From assembly GCA_903918195.1 (NCBI GenBank), contig CAIXDS010000294.1, forward strand, positions 1 through 39,407: a DNA stretch of 39,407 bases, in the 5' to 3' direction. A model generated the notes under the pieces. It saw only the letters and a program-made list of their open reading frames with translations, was not told the origin of the DNA and did no database searches. Source of the DNA: an uncultured Acetobacteraceae bacterium. Its GTDB lineage: Bacteria; Pseudomonadota; Alphaproteobacteria; Acetobacterales; Acetobacteraceae. Numbering within the stretch: the stretch's first letter is position 1; each line of letters begins with the position of its first letter. The position numbers and the translations under genes are program-made. This document shows positions 17,124-26,472 of the stretch, in pieces.

Positions 17124-18168
17124 CACCGTGCCGGTGACGGTGCTTACCGGCTTTCTCGGCGCGGGAAAAACCACGCTGCTCAACCGGCTGCTGCGCCGGC
17201 CGGAGCTTGCCGGTACCGCCGTCCTGATCAACGAGTTCGGTGAGATCGGACTCGACCACCTGCTGGTGGAGACGCTCGACGAAAACACGGTTCTGCTCAA
17301 TGCGGGCTGCCTGTGCTGCAGCGTGCGCGGCGACCTTGCGCGTGCGCTGCGCGGTCTGGAGCCGCGGGTGGCCGCCGGCGAGGTGCGGCGGGTGATGATT
17401 GAAACCACCGGGCTCGCCGACCCGGCCCCCATACTGCACACGCTGATGGGCGATGCCGCCCTCGCGGTACGCTACCGGCTGGACGGCGTGGTGACCGTGG
17501 TGGATGCGGTGAACGCCGCCGCGCAGATGGACGCGCAGCCCGAAGCGGTGCGGCAGGTGGCGGTGGCGGACCGGCTGGTGCTGTCGAAAACCGATTTGGC
17601 GGAGGCCGGGTCGGTGGCGTCGCTGACCGCGCGGCTGCGGCGGCTGAACCCGTCGGCCCCCTTGCTGACAGCGCTGCGCGGCGAGGTCGATCCCGCCGCC
17701 CTGCTGAATTGCGGCCTGTTCGAGTCGGACGGAAAAATCGCCGATGTGCGCGCCTGGCTGGACGCCGAGGCATTTGGTCCGCCGGATCATGACCATGGGC
17801 ACGAACATGGGCATGGGCATGGGCACCACCATCCCGACGTGAACCGCCACGATGACCGCATCCGGGCGTTCTGCCTGACCTGGGACCGGCCCTTGCATTG
17901 GCAGGGCATCGGCATGTTTCTGGAGATGCTGATTGCCACGCGCGGCGAAAACCTGCTGCGGGTAAAGGGAATATTAAACCTCGCCGGTCAGGACCAACCC
18001 GTGGTGATCCACGGCGTGCAGCACCTGTTCCACGAGCCGCTGCTGCTGCCGGCCTGGCCACCCGGCGACGACCGGCGCTCGCGGCTGGTGTTCATCACCC
18101 GCGACCTCGACCGCGATACGGTGGCCGAGGGCCTGCGCGCCTTCGAGCAGGCCGCCGGGCCAGACTGA
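17116..18168 (+). CDS. COG0523 metallochaperone GTPase (ZigA/CobW-like) with His-rich segment
   Basis: A 350-residue G3E-family GTPase. Walker [10 protein letters not shown], the metal-binding CxCC motif GCLCCS (C65, C67, C68), the NEFGE block, ETTGLADP and the guanine-recognition SKTD are present. The linker at about 224-245 is a metal-binding tract [18 protein letters not shown] with nine His between 225 and 239. The C-terminal CobW_C domain starts near 247 and ends ...[17 protein letters not shown]0523 proteins with such tracts deliver zinc to client metalloenzymes during zinc shortage. It starts with GTG, overlapping hisI by 8 bp, so hisI is the obvious client candidate. A CobW (cobalt) role is possible but there are no cobalamin genes nearby. 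Confidence 0.9.
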   Translation: MADTVPVTVLTGFLGAGKTTLLNRLLRRPELAGTAVLINEFGEIGLDHLLVETLDENTVLLNAGCLCCSVRGDLARALRGLEPRVAAGEVRRVMIETTGLADPAPILHTLMGDAALAVRYRLDGVVTVVDAVNAAAQMDAQPEAVRQVAVADRLVLSKTDLAEAGSVASLTARLRRLNPSAPLLTALRGEVDPAALLNCGLFESDGKIADVRAWLDAEAFGPPDHDHGHEHGHGHGHHHPDVNRHDDRIRAFCLTWDRPLHWQGIGMFLEMLIATRGENLLRVKGILNLAGQDQPVVIHGVQHLFHEPLLLPAWPPGDDRRSRLVFITRDLDRDTVAEGLRAFEQAAGPD

Positions 18169-18294
18169 CGCCGCCCCCACGTCACAGGTGTGTGTGAGTC
18201 CGCAGAATTCCTGGAATCGGGGCATCAGGACGGTAGACGCCAGCTTACGTTTCGTAGCATATTGTAACGCGAATGATGCCCCTTTGAAGCGGGA

Positions 18295-18480
18295 GTGGAA
18301 ACTGTGCAAGCCGAGAGCTGCGGGGGCCTCACGTTCGAGACATTCCTGACGGATCCGCTGATCCGTTTGGTGATGGACAGCGACGGCGTTTCCGTGGCGG
18401 AGATGGTTGCGGTGCTGGAAGCCGCCGGGCATGCGGTGGCGCGGCGCGAGCGTGTCACCGAACCACGCAGGCTCGACTGA
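18295..18480 (+). CDS. small conserved-looking protein, unknown
   Basis: An ORF of 61 residues with typical codon usage for the window. It starts at a GTG (18295); a second GTG at 18304 has the better spacing to gcgggag. Residues TFETFLTDPLIRLVMDSDGVSVAEMVAVLEAAGHAVARRE form two helices with a short hinge, which suggests a small helical cytoplasmic protein. No signal peptide or known motif. It lies 45 bp before lpxB on the same strand. Confidence 0.5.
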   Translation: METVQAESCGGLTFETFLTDPLIRLVMDSDGVSVAEMVAVLEAAGHAVARRERVTEPRRLD

Positions 18481-18525
18481 ATCCTCCTTGATGGACGCTG
18501 CAGACGCCCTCCCCTATGGAGGGAC

Positions 18526-19716
18526 ATGCACCAATCGGCCCGTTACGAACCCCTCATCTACCTGATCGCCGGCGAGCAAAGCGGCGACGTCCTCGGCGGG
18601 CGCCTGATGGAGGCGTTGCGCGCGGCCCGGCCGGGCCTGCGCTTCGCTGGCGTGGGCGGGCCGCGCATGGTGGAACAGGGACTCGATCCGATCTTTCCGA
18701 TGCAGGATCTCGCGGTGATGGGCCTGCTGGAGGTGTTGCCCCGCATCCGTCATCTCAGGCGCCGCCTGCTCCAGGCGGCGGAGGACGTGCGCGCGCGCCA
18801 TCCCGATGTGCTGGTAACCATCGACAGCCCCGGCTTCACGCTGCGCCTGCTGCGGCTTGTGGCGGGCGCGGACATCAGGCGGGTACATTACGTGGCGCCG
18901 CAGGTCTGGGCCTGGCGGGAACACCGCGTGCGCGAATTCCCCGGGCTGTGGGAACGCCTGCTCTGCCTGCTTCCGTTCGAGCCGGATTTCTTCGCCGGCC
19001 ATGGCCTGCCCGCGACGTTCGTCGGCCATCCGGTGCTGCAATCCGGCGCCGACCGCGGCGACCCGGCCCGGTTCCGCGCCACCCACGGGCTGGCGGCGGA
19101 TGCGAAGGTGCTGGTGCTGATGCCCGGCAGCCGGCGCAGCGAGGTGCCGCAGTTGCTGCCGGTATTCGGTGCCACCCTGGCGCTGCTGGCCGAACGGGTT
19201 CCCGGGCTGGTGCCGGTGGTGCCGGTGGCGTCCGCGGTCGCCGACACCGTGCGGCACGCGGCGGCTTCCTGGCCCGTGCAGCCGATCATCGTGACCGAAC
19301 TGGCCGACAAGCACGACGCTTATGCCGCCGCCGCCGCGGCGCTGACAAAATCGGGCACCTCGACGCTGGAGCTGGCGCTCGCCGGGGTGCCGATGGCGGT
19401 GACCTACCGGGTGAACCCGCTGACGGCCGCGATCGCGCGGCGGCTGATCCGGGTGCCGCACGTCGCCATGGTGAACCTGCTGGCCGGACGCGCCGCGGTG
19501 CCCGAACTGCTGCAGCGGGATTGCCGGCCGGCCAGGCTGGCCGAAACGGTGGAGCGGCTGCTCGGTGACCCCGCCGCGGCGCTGGCCCAGCGCGCCGCCT
19601 TTCGCGAAGTGGCCGAACGGCTGCGGGCGCCGTCCGGCACGCCCGCCGAGTCGGCCGCGCGGGAAGTGCTGGCGGTGCTGGCGGATCCTGATGCGCAACG
19701 TCCGTCCGTGATGTAG
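18526..19716 (+). CDS. lpxB: lipid-A-disaccharide synthase
   Basis: A 396-residue GT19 glycosyltransferase that joins UDP-2,3-diacylglucosamine and lipid X at the inner face of the inner membrane. YLIAGEQSGDVLGGRLMEAL (residues 12-31), VGGPRMVEQG, MGLLEVLPRI, VTIDSPGFTLRLLR, HYVAPQVWAWREHRVREF, LPGSRRSE-type LMPGSRRSEV and TKSGTSTLELAL are all present and in order. The ATG has a ggaggg 4 bases upstream. In many alphaproteobacteria lpxB follows lpxI; here it follows only a small ORF, although a Gfo/Idh oxidoreductase sometimes found in lpx clusters is nearby. Confidence 0.95.
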   Translation: MHQSARYEPLIYLIAGEQSGDVLGGRLMEALRAARPGLRFAGVGGPRMVEQGLDPIFPMQDLAVMGLLEVLPRIRHLRRRLLQAAEDVRARHPDVLVTIDSPGFTLRLLRLVAGADIRRVHYVAPQVWAWREHRVREFPGLWERLLCLLPFEPDFFAGHGLPATFVGHPVLQSGADRGDPARFRATHGLAADAKVLVLMPGSRRSEVPQLLPVFGATLALLAERVPGLVPVVPVASAVADTVRHAAASWPVQPIIVTELADKHDAYAAAAAALTKSGTSTLELALAGVPMAVTYRVNPLTAAIARRLIRVPHVAMVNLLAGRAAVPELLQRDCRPARLAETVERLLGDPAAALAQRAAFREVAERLRAPSGTPAESAAREVLAVLADPDAQRPSVM

Positions 19717-19767
19717 GGTTTGCTGATTACGCGGCGCCACCGCCGCATGCCGGAGGAAATCACGTCT

Positions 19768-20796
19768 ATGACACAGCCTCTCAGCCGCCGCGGATTCGTG
19801 GCGGTCACCGCGGCCGCTGCTCTCGCCTCGCCTTACGTCGCCCGTGCGGCCGAGCCGTTCCGGCTGCGCTGCTCGCTCGATACCGCGCCGACGCACATGC
19901 GCAACATCTCCATCGGCGACTACCTGCAAAAGCTGGAAGCGGCATCAGGTGGGCGCATCAAGACCGAGCTATTCCACGCCGGCGCGCTGTTCGCCGACGT
20001 GAACGTGGCGAAGGCCCTGCTGCAGGGCCAGGTCGAGATGGCCTGCCCGGGCACCTGGGTACTGACCGGCTTCGTGCCGGACTGCGACATGGTCAACCTG
20101 CCGGTGATGTACAGCCAGCCGATCGAAATCTGCCGCCGCGTAACCGACGGCAAGACCGGCGCGCACGTCAATACGCAGTTGCACACCAAGCTGCGGGCGC
20201 AGGTGCTCGGGCTCTGGCTGCAACTGGGCTTTCAGCACTGGTGCTCGGCGACAAGGCCGATCACGGCGCTGGCCGACCTCAAAGGCATGAAGATCCGCAT
20301 CACCGGCGGCGCCGCCATGGCCTGGCGCACCCGCTTCTTCGGCGCCAACCCGAACACCACGGCCTGGCCGGACGTGCCGCTGGCGCTCAGCCAGGGCACT
20401 TTCGACGGGCTGATCACCACCAACGAGAGCGCCTTCTCCGCCAAGCTGTGGGAGGCCGGGCTGAAATCCTCGTTGCAGGATCGCCAGAACGTCGACAACT
20501 ACATCCCGATGGTCAGCGAGGCGTTCCTGCACGCGCTGCCGAAGGACCTGCAGGCGCTGGTGGTGGACACCTGGCAGCAGAGCATCGCGGGCTTCCGCAC
20601 GCAGATGCTGGCGGCCCAGGAGCGGGCGCTGGCGGGGCTGCACGAGCACGGCGTGGTCTACACCATCCCGCCCGACGAGGAGATCGCCGCGGTACGCAAG
20701 AAGATGATGTCGGAGCAGCCCAAACTGATGAAGGAGCTGCGCCTGACCGCCGAGTTGCCGAAGCTGGTGGCCGAGGATCTCCGGCCGGTCGCATAG
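19768..20796 (+). CDS. TRAP transporter substrate-binding protein (DctP family)
   Basis: A 342-residue periplasmic binding protein. The N-terminus SRRGFVAVTAAAALASPYVARAA is a Tat-like signal peptide, SRRGF replacing SRRxF. The mature part has YLQKLEAASGGRIKTELFHAGALF, GMKIRITGGAAMAWRTRFFGANPN and LPKDLQALVVDTW, all DctP/TRAP features. A ggagg precedes the ATG; two upstream in-frame starts are less likely. No DctQ/DctM membrane genes are adjacent, so it is an orphan SBP. Ligand unknown; the family binds dicarboxylates, keto acids or aromatic acids. Confidence 0.88.
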   Translation: MTQPLSRRGFVAVTAAAALASPYVARAAEPFRLRCSLDTAPTHMRNISIGDYLQKLEAASGGRIKTELFHAGALFADVNVAKALLQGQVEMACPGTWVLTGFVPDCDMVNLPVMYSQPIEICRRVTDGKTGAHVNTQLHTKLRAQVLGLWLQLGFQHWCSATRPITALADLKGMKIRITGGAAMAWRTRFFGANPNTTAWPDVPLALSQGTFDGLITTNESAFSAKLWEAGLKSSLQDRQNVDNYIPMVSEAFLHALPKDLQALVVDTWQQSIAGFRTQMLAAQERALAGLHEHGVVYTIPPDEEIAAVRKKMMSEQPKLMKELRLTAELPKLVAEDLRPVA

Positions 20797-20815
20797 CGCC
20801 GCCCACGGCAGCGAT

Positions 20816-20851
20816 GGGCTGATCCGATAAGGTCGCCTACCGGATCAGCCC
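20816..20851. terminator. hairpin between converging genes
   Basis: gggctgatccg (20816-20826) pairs exactly with cggatcagccc (20841-20851) around a 14-base loop. It sits between the stop of the TRAP binding protein and the stop (20837-20839) of the minus-strand oxidoreductase, whose last codons form one arm. Confidence 0.65.
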
Positions 20852-21805
20852 CGACGCCTCCGCCCGGGCACGGCTGGCGGCCATGCTGTCGGTCACCGCC
20901 AGCGCCGCTTCCAGGGCGCGGCGGCCGGCTTGCGCGTCCACTACCACCGGGGCGCCGTCGAGGATCGCGGCGGCGAAGGCGGCGTGTTCGGCCTCCAGCG
21001 AATCGTGTTCCTTCCAGGTGATCTCGTCGATCCGCCCGCCGCCGGTGCCGGGCAGCGGCAAGCCGCGCTCGCGGCCGATCATCATCAGCTTGCGGGCGGC
21101 GAAATCGACCGACATGTAGCCTTCCTGGCTGAACAGCCGCATTTTGCGCTCAGTCTTCAGGCTGATCCGGCTGGCGGTGATGGCGGCGACACAGCCATTG
21201 GCGAAGCGTACCCGCGCGTTGGCGATGTCCTCGTGCACGCTCGCCACCGGCGCGCCGACCGCATCGACGCTCTCGATCGGGCTGTCCACCAGCGACAGCA
21301 CGAGGTCCAGGTCGTGGATCATCAGGTCGAGGATGACCGACACATCGGTGCCGCGCGGCTTGAACGGGGCGATCCGCACGCAGTCGATATACAGCGGACG
21401 CTGCATGCGGGTGCTGATGGCCTGATGCTCGGCCGAGTAGCGCAGCAGATGGCCGACCTGCAGCACCCGGCCTCGCCCGGCGGCGAGGACGGCCAGCGCG
21501 TCGGCCTCGGCGAGGGTGGCGGCGATCGGCTTTTCCACCAGTACGTGCAGTCCGGCCTGCAATGCCTCGGATGCCAGGGAGAAATGGGTTTCCGCCGGCG
21601 TGGCGATCACCACCGCATCGCAGGCAGCCAGCAGGGCGGGCCAGTCGAGCGACGGAGCGCCGGCCTCCTTCCCCACGGCGGCGGCGCGGGCGGTGTCACG
21701 GTCGTGCACGCCGGCGAGCGTGACACGCTGCCCCGTGGCAACCTTCAGCGCATGAAACCGTCCGAAATGCCCGGCACCGACAACCCCGATCCGCAGCCCC
21801 GCCAC
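20837..21805 (-). CDS. Gfo/Idh/MocA-family NAD(P)-dependent oxidoreductase
   Basis: A 322-residue protein with an N-terminal Rossmann fold (LRIGVVGAGHFGRFHALK), the motif VLVEKPIAATL with the catalytic EKP, and the C-terminal alpha/beta domain (GTDVSVILDLMIHDLDLVLSL, where a His follows the ...D.m.HD motif). The GTG start at 21805 has ggaggg six bases upstream; a TTG two codons earlier does not fit the spacing. Such enzymes oxidise or reduce sugars or sugar nucleotides. A homologue is often located within lpx (lipid A) gene clusters of alphaproteobacteria, so an envelope-sugar role is possible but unproven. Confidence 0.88.
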   Translation of the reverse strand: MAGLRIGVVGAGHFGRFHALKVATGQRVTLAGVHDRDTARAAAVGKEAGAPSLDWPALLAACDAVVIATPAETHFSLASEALQAGLHVLVEKPIAATLAEADALAVLAAGRGRVLQVGHLLRYSAEHQAISTRMQRPLYIDCVRIAPFKPRGTDVSVILDLMIHDLDLVLSLVDSPIESVDAVGAPVASVHEDIANARVRFANGCVAAITASRISLKTERKMRLFSQEGYMSVDFAARKLMMIGRERGLPLPGTGGGRIDEITWKEHDSLEAEHAAFAAAILDGAPVVVDAQAGRRALEAALAVTDSMAASRARAEASGLIR

Positions 21806-21913
21806 GTGCAACCCTCCTCTGGCCGGGGCGAGAGGTAGCAGCGACGGAGCGTTTCGGCCACGGGGGAAGCAAGGCCAAGGGCAGAGCCCCGGGCGTTCTT
21901 TCCCCCCGTCCGG

Positions 21914-23209
21914 CTAAGCCAGCCGCGGCAGTTCGGCGGCAACGGCGGGCACCTTGCCGGCGAGCACAAGGCGGGCGCGGTCCAGGTCGATCTGGCCCTC
22001 CCACCAGGCCACGAACACGGTGGCCACCGTGTTGCCGAACAGGTTGGTGACGGAGCGCACCTCGCTCATGAAGCGGTCGATTGCCAGCACCAGCACGATG
22101 CCGGCCACCGGCACCTTGCCATTCAGCGTTGCCAGCGTGGCCGCGAGCGTGATGAAGCCGCCGCCGGTGACCGCCGCAGCGCCCTTCGAGGTGAGCAGCA
22201 GCACGCTCAAAATGAGCAGATAGTCACCCCAGGAGAGCGGGATGTTGAGCGCCTGGGCGATGAAGGTGATCGCCATGGTGAAATAGATCGAGGTGCCGTC
22301 GAGGTTGAATGCGTAGCCCAGCGGCACCACCAGCCCGACCAGCGGCCGGTTGCAGCCCAGATTTTCCAGCTTCGCCATCAGGCTGGGCAGGGCTGGCTCC
22401 GAACTGCTGGTGCCCAGGACGATGAAGAACTCCTCCTTGATGTAGCGCAGCAGCGGCCACAGGCGCAGGCCGGTGACACGCACCATGAGGTTCATGCAGA
22501 TAACGACGAACAGAAAGCAGGTCAGGTAAAAGCAGAACATCAGGTAGCCGAGCTGCAGCAGCGACTCGGTCCCGTACTTCGCGACGGTAAACGCCATCGC
22601 CCCGAAGGCGCCGAGCGGCGCTACCCGCATGATCAGGTTAATCACGCCGAACAGCGCGGCACCGGCCTCGTCGAGCACACGCACGACAGCACGTCCACGG
22701 TCGCCGAGCTTGGCCACCGCGATGCCGAACAGCACGGCAAAAAACAGTACCGGAAGGATATCGCCCTTGGCGAAGGCACCGACCACCGAGTCGGGGATGA
22801 TGTTAAGCAGGAACTCGGGGACCGACTGGTGCACGGCATTCGTGGTGTACTGCGCAACCGCCTTGGCATCGAGGCTGGCCGGATCGGCGTTCACGCCGGT
22901 GCCGGGCTGGACCACATGGCCAACGATCAGACCGATCAGCATGGCGAATGTGGTCATGACCTCGAAGTAGATGATCGCCTTCAGGCCGATGCGGCCGACT
23001 TCACTGGTGTCGCTGAGTTTGCCGATGCCGACCACCACGGTGACGAAGATGATCGGCGCAATGACCATCTTCACCAGCTTGACGAAACCGATGGCCAGCG
23101 GGTTCATCTGCTCCCCGATCGTGGGGTAGAAATGACCCAGCGCGACGCCGATGACGATGGCGATGAGTACCTGGATATACAGCGACTTGGATTGCCTGGC
23201 CTCGATCAC
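21914..23209 (-). CDS. dctA: dicarboxylate:cation symporter, DctA-like
   Basis: A 431-residue inner-membrane symporter of the DAACS family. It begins [21 protein letters not shown] and has the HP1 serine-rich loop [16 protein letters not shown], the TM7 motif [17 protein letters not shown]2 with [12 protein letters not shown], and [18 protein letters not shown]. These are the sodium/substrate site elements of the GltPh/DctA fold; the Arg in MSEVRSVTN is the C4-dicarboxylate selectivity residue of DctA. The start is GTG (23209) with a weak gaggg. Expected substrates: succinate, malate, fumarate. Confidence 0.93.
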   Translation of the reverse strand: MIEARQSKSLYIQVLIAIVIGVALGHFYPTIGEQMNPLAIGFVKLVKMVIAPIIFVTVVVGIGKLSDTSEVGRIGLKAIIYFEVMTTFAMLIGLIVGHVVQPGTGVNADPASLDAKAVAQYTTNAVHQSVPEFLLNIIPDSVVGAFAKGDILPVLFFAVLFGIAVAKLGDRGRAVVRVLDEAGAALFGVINLIMRVAPLGAFGAMAFTVAKYGTESLLQLGYLMFCFYLTCFLFVVICMNLMVRVTGLRLWPLLRYIKEEFFIVLGTSSSEPALPSLMAKLENLGCNRPLVGLVVPLGYAFNLDGTSIYFTMAITFIAQALNIPLSWGDYLLILSVLLLTSKGAAAVTGGGFITLAATLATLNGKVPVAGIVLVLAIDRFMSEVRSVTNLFGNTVATVFVAWWEGQIDLDRARLVLAGKVPAVAAELPRLA

Positions 23210-23342
23210 GCGATACCCTCGCCTATCTTAATCCCCGTCCCTGACGGGTTAATGCTGAATAGCCCTGGTCCGGCAGCTTGACGGCAAGGTTTTTTTCGCG
23301 GCCTAAACGATGCATAAGCCCCAGGCAGGATGGCCGGCCCGC

Positions 23343-24041
23343 ATGTCCGCGTTTTTGTCCGCGTTTGTGATCCCCCAACCGCCGGCCGCTTCGGTGCCGG
23401 TCGCCGGCGGCGGAGCGTTCCCGGTGCGGCGGATTTTCTGTGTCGGTCGCAACTATGCCGCGCATGCGCGCGAAATGGGTGGCGACCCCGACCGCGAGCC
23501 ACCGTTCTTCTTCGCCAAGCCGGCCGATGCCGTGCTGACCGGCGGCGCCGACATGCCCTATCCGCCCGCCACCAATCTCCTGCACCACGAGATGGAGCTG
23601 GTGGTGGCGCTGGGCCTCGGCGGCGCCGATATCGATGCCGGCGACGCACTGCGCCACGTATGGGGATATGCCGCCGGGCTCGACATGACCCGGCGCGACC
23701 TGCAGAACGCCGCCAAGAAGGAGGGAAAACCCTGGGACATGGGCAAGGGATTCGATCATTCCGCGCCGATCGGCGACCTTGTCCCCGCCGCCCGTCTGCC
23801 CGATCCGACGCGCGGGCGCATCGCCCTGACGGTGAACGGCACGCTCCGCCAGGAATCCGATTTGTCCACGCTGATCTGGAGCGTCGCCGAGACGATTTCC
23901 TTCCTGTCCGGTCTGGTCCGGCTGGCGCCCGGCGACCTGATTTTCACCGGCACGCCGGAAGGGGTGGCGGCGGTGCAGCGGGGTGACCTGCTGGAAGGCG
24001 TGGTGGAGGGTGTCGGCACGGTTCGCACGCGCATCGTGTGA
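23343..24041 (+). CDS. fumarylacetoacetate hydrolase-family protein (fumarylpyruvate hydrolase-like)
   Basis: A FAH-family enzyme of about 232 residues. [45 protein letters not shown] (metal ligands Glu, Glu), [15 protein letters not shown] (Asp ligand), [10 protein letters not shown] and [15 protein letters not shown] are the family's active-site blocks in order. The short form with [12 protein letters not shown] resembles fumarylpyruvate hydrolase (NagK) and acylpyruvases (YcgM/FAHD1). The start could be an upstream ATG at 23310 (11 residues more). It is 4 bp before xthA and co-transcribed with it. Substrate not fixed by sequence alone. Confidence 0.85.
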   Translation: MSAFLSAFVIPQPPAASVPVAGGGAFPVRRIFCVGRNYAAHAREMGGDPDREPPFFFAKPADAVLTGGADMPYPPATNLLHHEMELVVALGLGGADIDAGDALRHVWGYAAGLDMTRRDLQNAAKKEGKPWDMGKGFDHSAPIGDLVPAARLPDPTRGRIALTVNGTLRQESDLSTLIWSVAETISFLSGLVRLAPGDLIFTGTPEGVAAVQRGDLLEGVVEGVGTVRTRIV

Positions 24042-24045
24042 TCGC

Positions 24046-24855
24046 ATGACCGAACGCCTGCGCATCGCCACCTGGAACATCAACTCGCTGCGGCTGCGCC
24101 TGCCGCTGCTGCCGCTGCTGATCGAGGCGCTGCAACCCGACGTGATCTGCCTGCAGGAAACCAAGGTCCCGGACGATCTGTTCCCGACCGGCGCGCCGGC
24201 CGAACTCGGCTATCCGTTCGCCGTCTGGCGGGGGATGAAGGGCTATAATGGTGTGGCGATTCTGTCGCGCCTGCCGTTGCAGCCGCTCGACACCGCGCCG
24301 GACTGGTGCGCGAAAGGCGATTGCCGGCATCTGGCGGTGGCGCTTGATCTGCGCTCGGGTCCGGTCGAGCTGCACAATTTCTACGTGCCGGCCGGGGGCG
24401 ACGTGCCAGACCGCGCAACAAACCCGAAATTCGCCCACAAGCTCGATTTCGTCGCCGAGGCAACCGCGTGGTTCGCCGGCCGGCGCGCCCTGTCGAACAC
24501 CGTGCTGGTGGGCGACCTCAACATCGCGCCGCTGGAACACGACGTTTGGAGCCACAAGCAATTGCTCGACGTGGTCAGCCACACGCCGCCGGAGACCGAG
24601 GGGCTGACCGCCTGGCTGCAGCAAGGCTTCCACGATGCGGTGCGCCACTTCGTGCCGGCGGAGCAGAAACTCTATACGTGGTGGTCGTATCGCAACCGCG
24701 ACTGGCGCGCCTCCGACCGCGGCCGGCGGCTGGACCATGTGTGGGTCAGCCGTGACCTGACCGACGGGCTGCGCGCGCAGACGATCCTGAAGCAGGCCCG
24801 CGACTGGCCGCGGACCAGCGACCACGTGCCGGTGAGCGTGGAGCTGGAGGTGTAG
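24046..24855 (+). CDS. xthA: exodeoxyribonuclease III
   Basis: A 269-residue Mg-dependent AP endonuclease/3'-exonuclease for base-excision repair. Catalytic blocks: ATWNINSLRLR (Asn), CLQETKV (metal Glu), FYVPAGG region, VGDLNIAPLEHDVW (Asp and Asn), RRLDHVWVS, TSDHVPV (terminal Asp-His pair). KGYNGVAILSR is also typical. ATG start right after the FAH stop (4-bp gap). Confidence 0.95.
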   Translation: MTERLRIATWNINSLRLRLPLLPLLIEALQPDVICLQETKVPDDLFPTGAPAELGYPFAVWRGMKGYNGVAILSRLPLQPLDTAPDWCAKGDCRHLAVALDLRSGPVELHNFYVPAGGDVPDRATNPKFAHKLDFVAEATAWFAGRRALSNTVLVGDLNIAPLEHDVWSHKQLLDVVSHTPPETEGLTAWLQQGFHDAVRHFVPAEQKLYTWWSYRNRDWRASDRGRRLDHVWVSRDLTDGLRAQTILKQARDWPRTSDHVPVSVELEV

Positions 24856-24867
24856 GAAATGCGGCCA

Positions 24868-24893
24868 GCCCCCCGAATCAGGACCCGGGGGGC
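24868..24893. terminator. hairpin between converging genes
   Basis: gccccccg (24868-24875) pairs with cggggggc (24886-24893) around a 10-base loop. It lies just after xthA and the loop includes the stop codon of the minus-strand transglycosylase (24878-24880), so it can serve both genes. Confidence 0.65.
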
Positions 24894-26152
24894 ACCGTGA
24901 AGCAATCCATACCCTGCCCGGCAAGCCTCGCGCAGGCCGCGGCGGCGCTCTCGGCCGACAAACCGACCAGCCGGGCGCGATACAGGGTTCCCGCGCGCTG
25001 AACCGGCACGATGGTCGGCTGCGCACCGGCCAGCAGGGTACCAGCACGGGCGCGGGCGGTGGCAATGGCGCTTTGGGAATTCGCCGGGTCCGGGTACGCC
25101 CCGACCTGGATGCCCCAACCACCCCGTCGCGCCGCCGCAACGGCGACCGGCAACAGTACCGGGGATGGTTGCGAAGCCACACGTGAACCGGGGCTGATTT
25201 CGGCGGCCTGCGCGGGCGACACCAGAGGAAAGAAGCTGAAGGACCGGTCCACGCTCGCCGGCCGCGCAACGGGGGCCGCCATCGGTGCGCTGACCGGCCT
25301 GCTCTGCGACGTGTACATGCCGGTCGGTGCGTCGGCGGTGACCAGCCCGCCGCCCTCGAAGGCCCGGGCGGACGGATCGTCCTCCGCCGGAGCCGCCTGT
25401 CCCGAGGCGGCGTAATCTTGCCCGGTCATCCCGCCGCCCGCATAGGCGCGGTCGGCCTCCGCTGCATAGGGCTGGGGCTGGCTGTAGCCCGTCCCGGCGG
25501 CGCCGCCCGCATAGACGGCAAGCGGTCCGCTCATCGGCACCTCGGTTCCGAGGCGCGGCGCCACGCTGGCCAGGTAGTTGACCGTCTCGTCCGGCAGGGG
25601 ATTCCCGCCGGACAGGTAGCGGTCCAGACGGTCCGGCCCGGCATTGTAGGCGGCAAGGAAGGCCGGCGACCCGTAGCGGTCGTACATCTCGCGGATATAG
25701 GCGGTGCCGGCGAGAATATTGTCGCGCGGCTCGTACGGGTCGCTGCCCAGCCCGTACCGTCGTTGCAGCATGTCGTAGGTGCGCGGCATCACCTGCATGA
25801 GGCCCATGGCCCCGGGCGACGAGGTCATCAGCGAGCCATCCTTCTCGTACAGGCGGCCGCCGCTCTCCTGGCGCATCACCCCGCGAATCCAGCGCTCCGG
25901 CACCTGGAAGCGGGCGGCGGCCGCGCGGATATAAGGGCCCCAGGGATCATCCGGCGTTCCTGGTACGGGATAGCTGCGCGCCGCCCGCGCCCGGTAGCTG
26001 CCCGCCTCCGACCGCGAGGCCGCGACGTCGTAGCCATAATCGCCGCTGCCATCATAGCCGCGCCGCCCATCCCAATGGCTCGCATACTGCGAGCTGGTGC
26101 ATCCGGCGCAAACGGCAGCCAGGACGACCACGGCGGCGCGTGCGATGCTCAC
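24878..26152 (-). CDS. lytic transglycosylase lipoprotein with C-terminal SPOR domain
   Basis: A 424-residue envelope enzyme. The N-terminus MSIARAAVVVLAAVCAGC is a lipoprotein-like signal (Cys18). The SLT domain at about 75-190 has WIRGVMRQESGG with catalytic Glu96, SPGAMGLMQVMP, DNILAGTAYI and AAYNAGP. A low-complexity linker follows. The last 80 residues (WGIQVGAYPDPANSQSAI... to RARLVGLSAESAAAACARL) are a SPOR domain, which binds denuded glycan at the division septum. It should cleave peptidoglycan to 1,6-anhydro products, probably near the septum. The GTG start at 26152 has a ggggggt upstream; the frame is open 700 bases further up but without signal or domain. Confidence 0.87.
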   Translation of the reverse strand: MSIARAAVVVLAAVCAGCTSSQYASHWDGRRGYDGSGDYGYDVAASRSEAGSYRARAARSYPVPGTPDDPWGPYIRAAAARFQVPERWIRGVMRQESGGRLYEKDGSLMTSSPGAMGLMQVMPRTYDMLQRRYGLGSDPYEPRDNILAGTAYIREMYDRYGSPAFLAAYNAGPDRLDRYLSGGNPLPDETVNYLASVAPRLGTEVPMSGPLAVYAGGAAGTGYSQPQPYAAEADRAYAGGGMTGQDYAASGQAAPAEDDPSARAFEGGGLVTADAPTGMYTSQSRPVSAPMAAPVARPASVDRSFSFFPLVSPAQAAEISPGSRVASQPSPVLLPVAVAAARRGGWGIQVGAYPDPANSQSAIATARARAGTLLAGAQPTIVPVQRAGTLYRARLVGLSAESAAAACARLAGQGMDCFTVPPGS

Positions 26153-26472
26153 CAGGGCACCCCCCGAGATAACGATGCGACGACGGACCTGATCGGAACC
26201 GGAAGAACCAAAGGCAACACTGTCAGCGCCCCGGGCGCGCGAGCAGGCAACGGATTTGTCCTTATAGCACAAGCAACATGGATTTACGCATCGCGCAGCC
26301 GGCATCGTTGCGGAATTTTCGGTTCGCCCGGAACCTGCGCGGAGAGTGTGGCGCATTCTTGGCGATGACCGGGGCAATCGGGTGAAGGAAGGCCAGGGCG
26401 ATGGCCGGCCCTGTCTTGACGGGACGCCCAGGGCCGCGCCACTTCCCTGCGACCGTGAAGGGAGTGGCCGGC

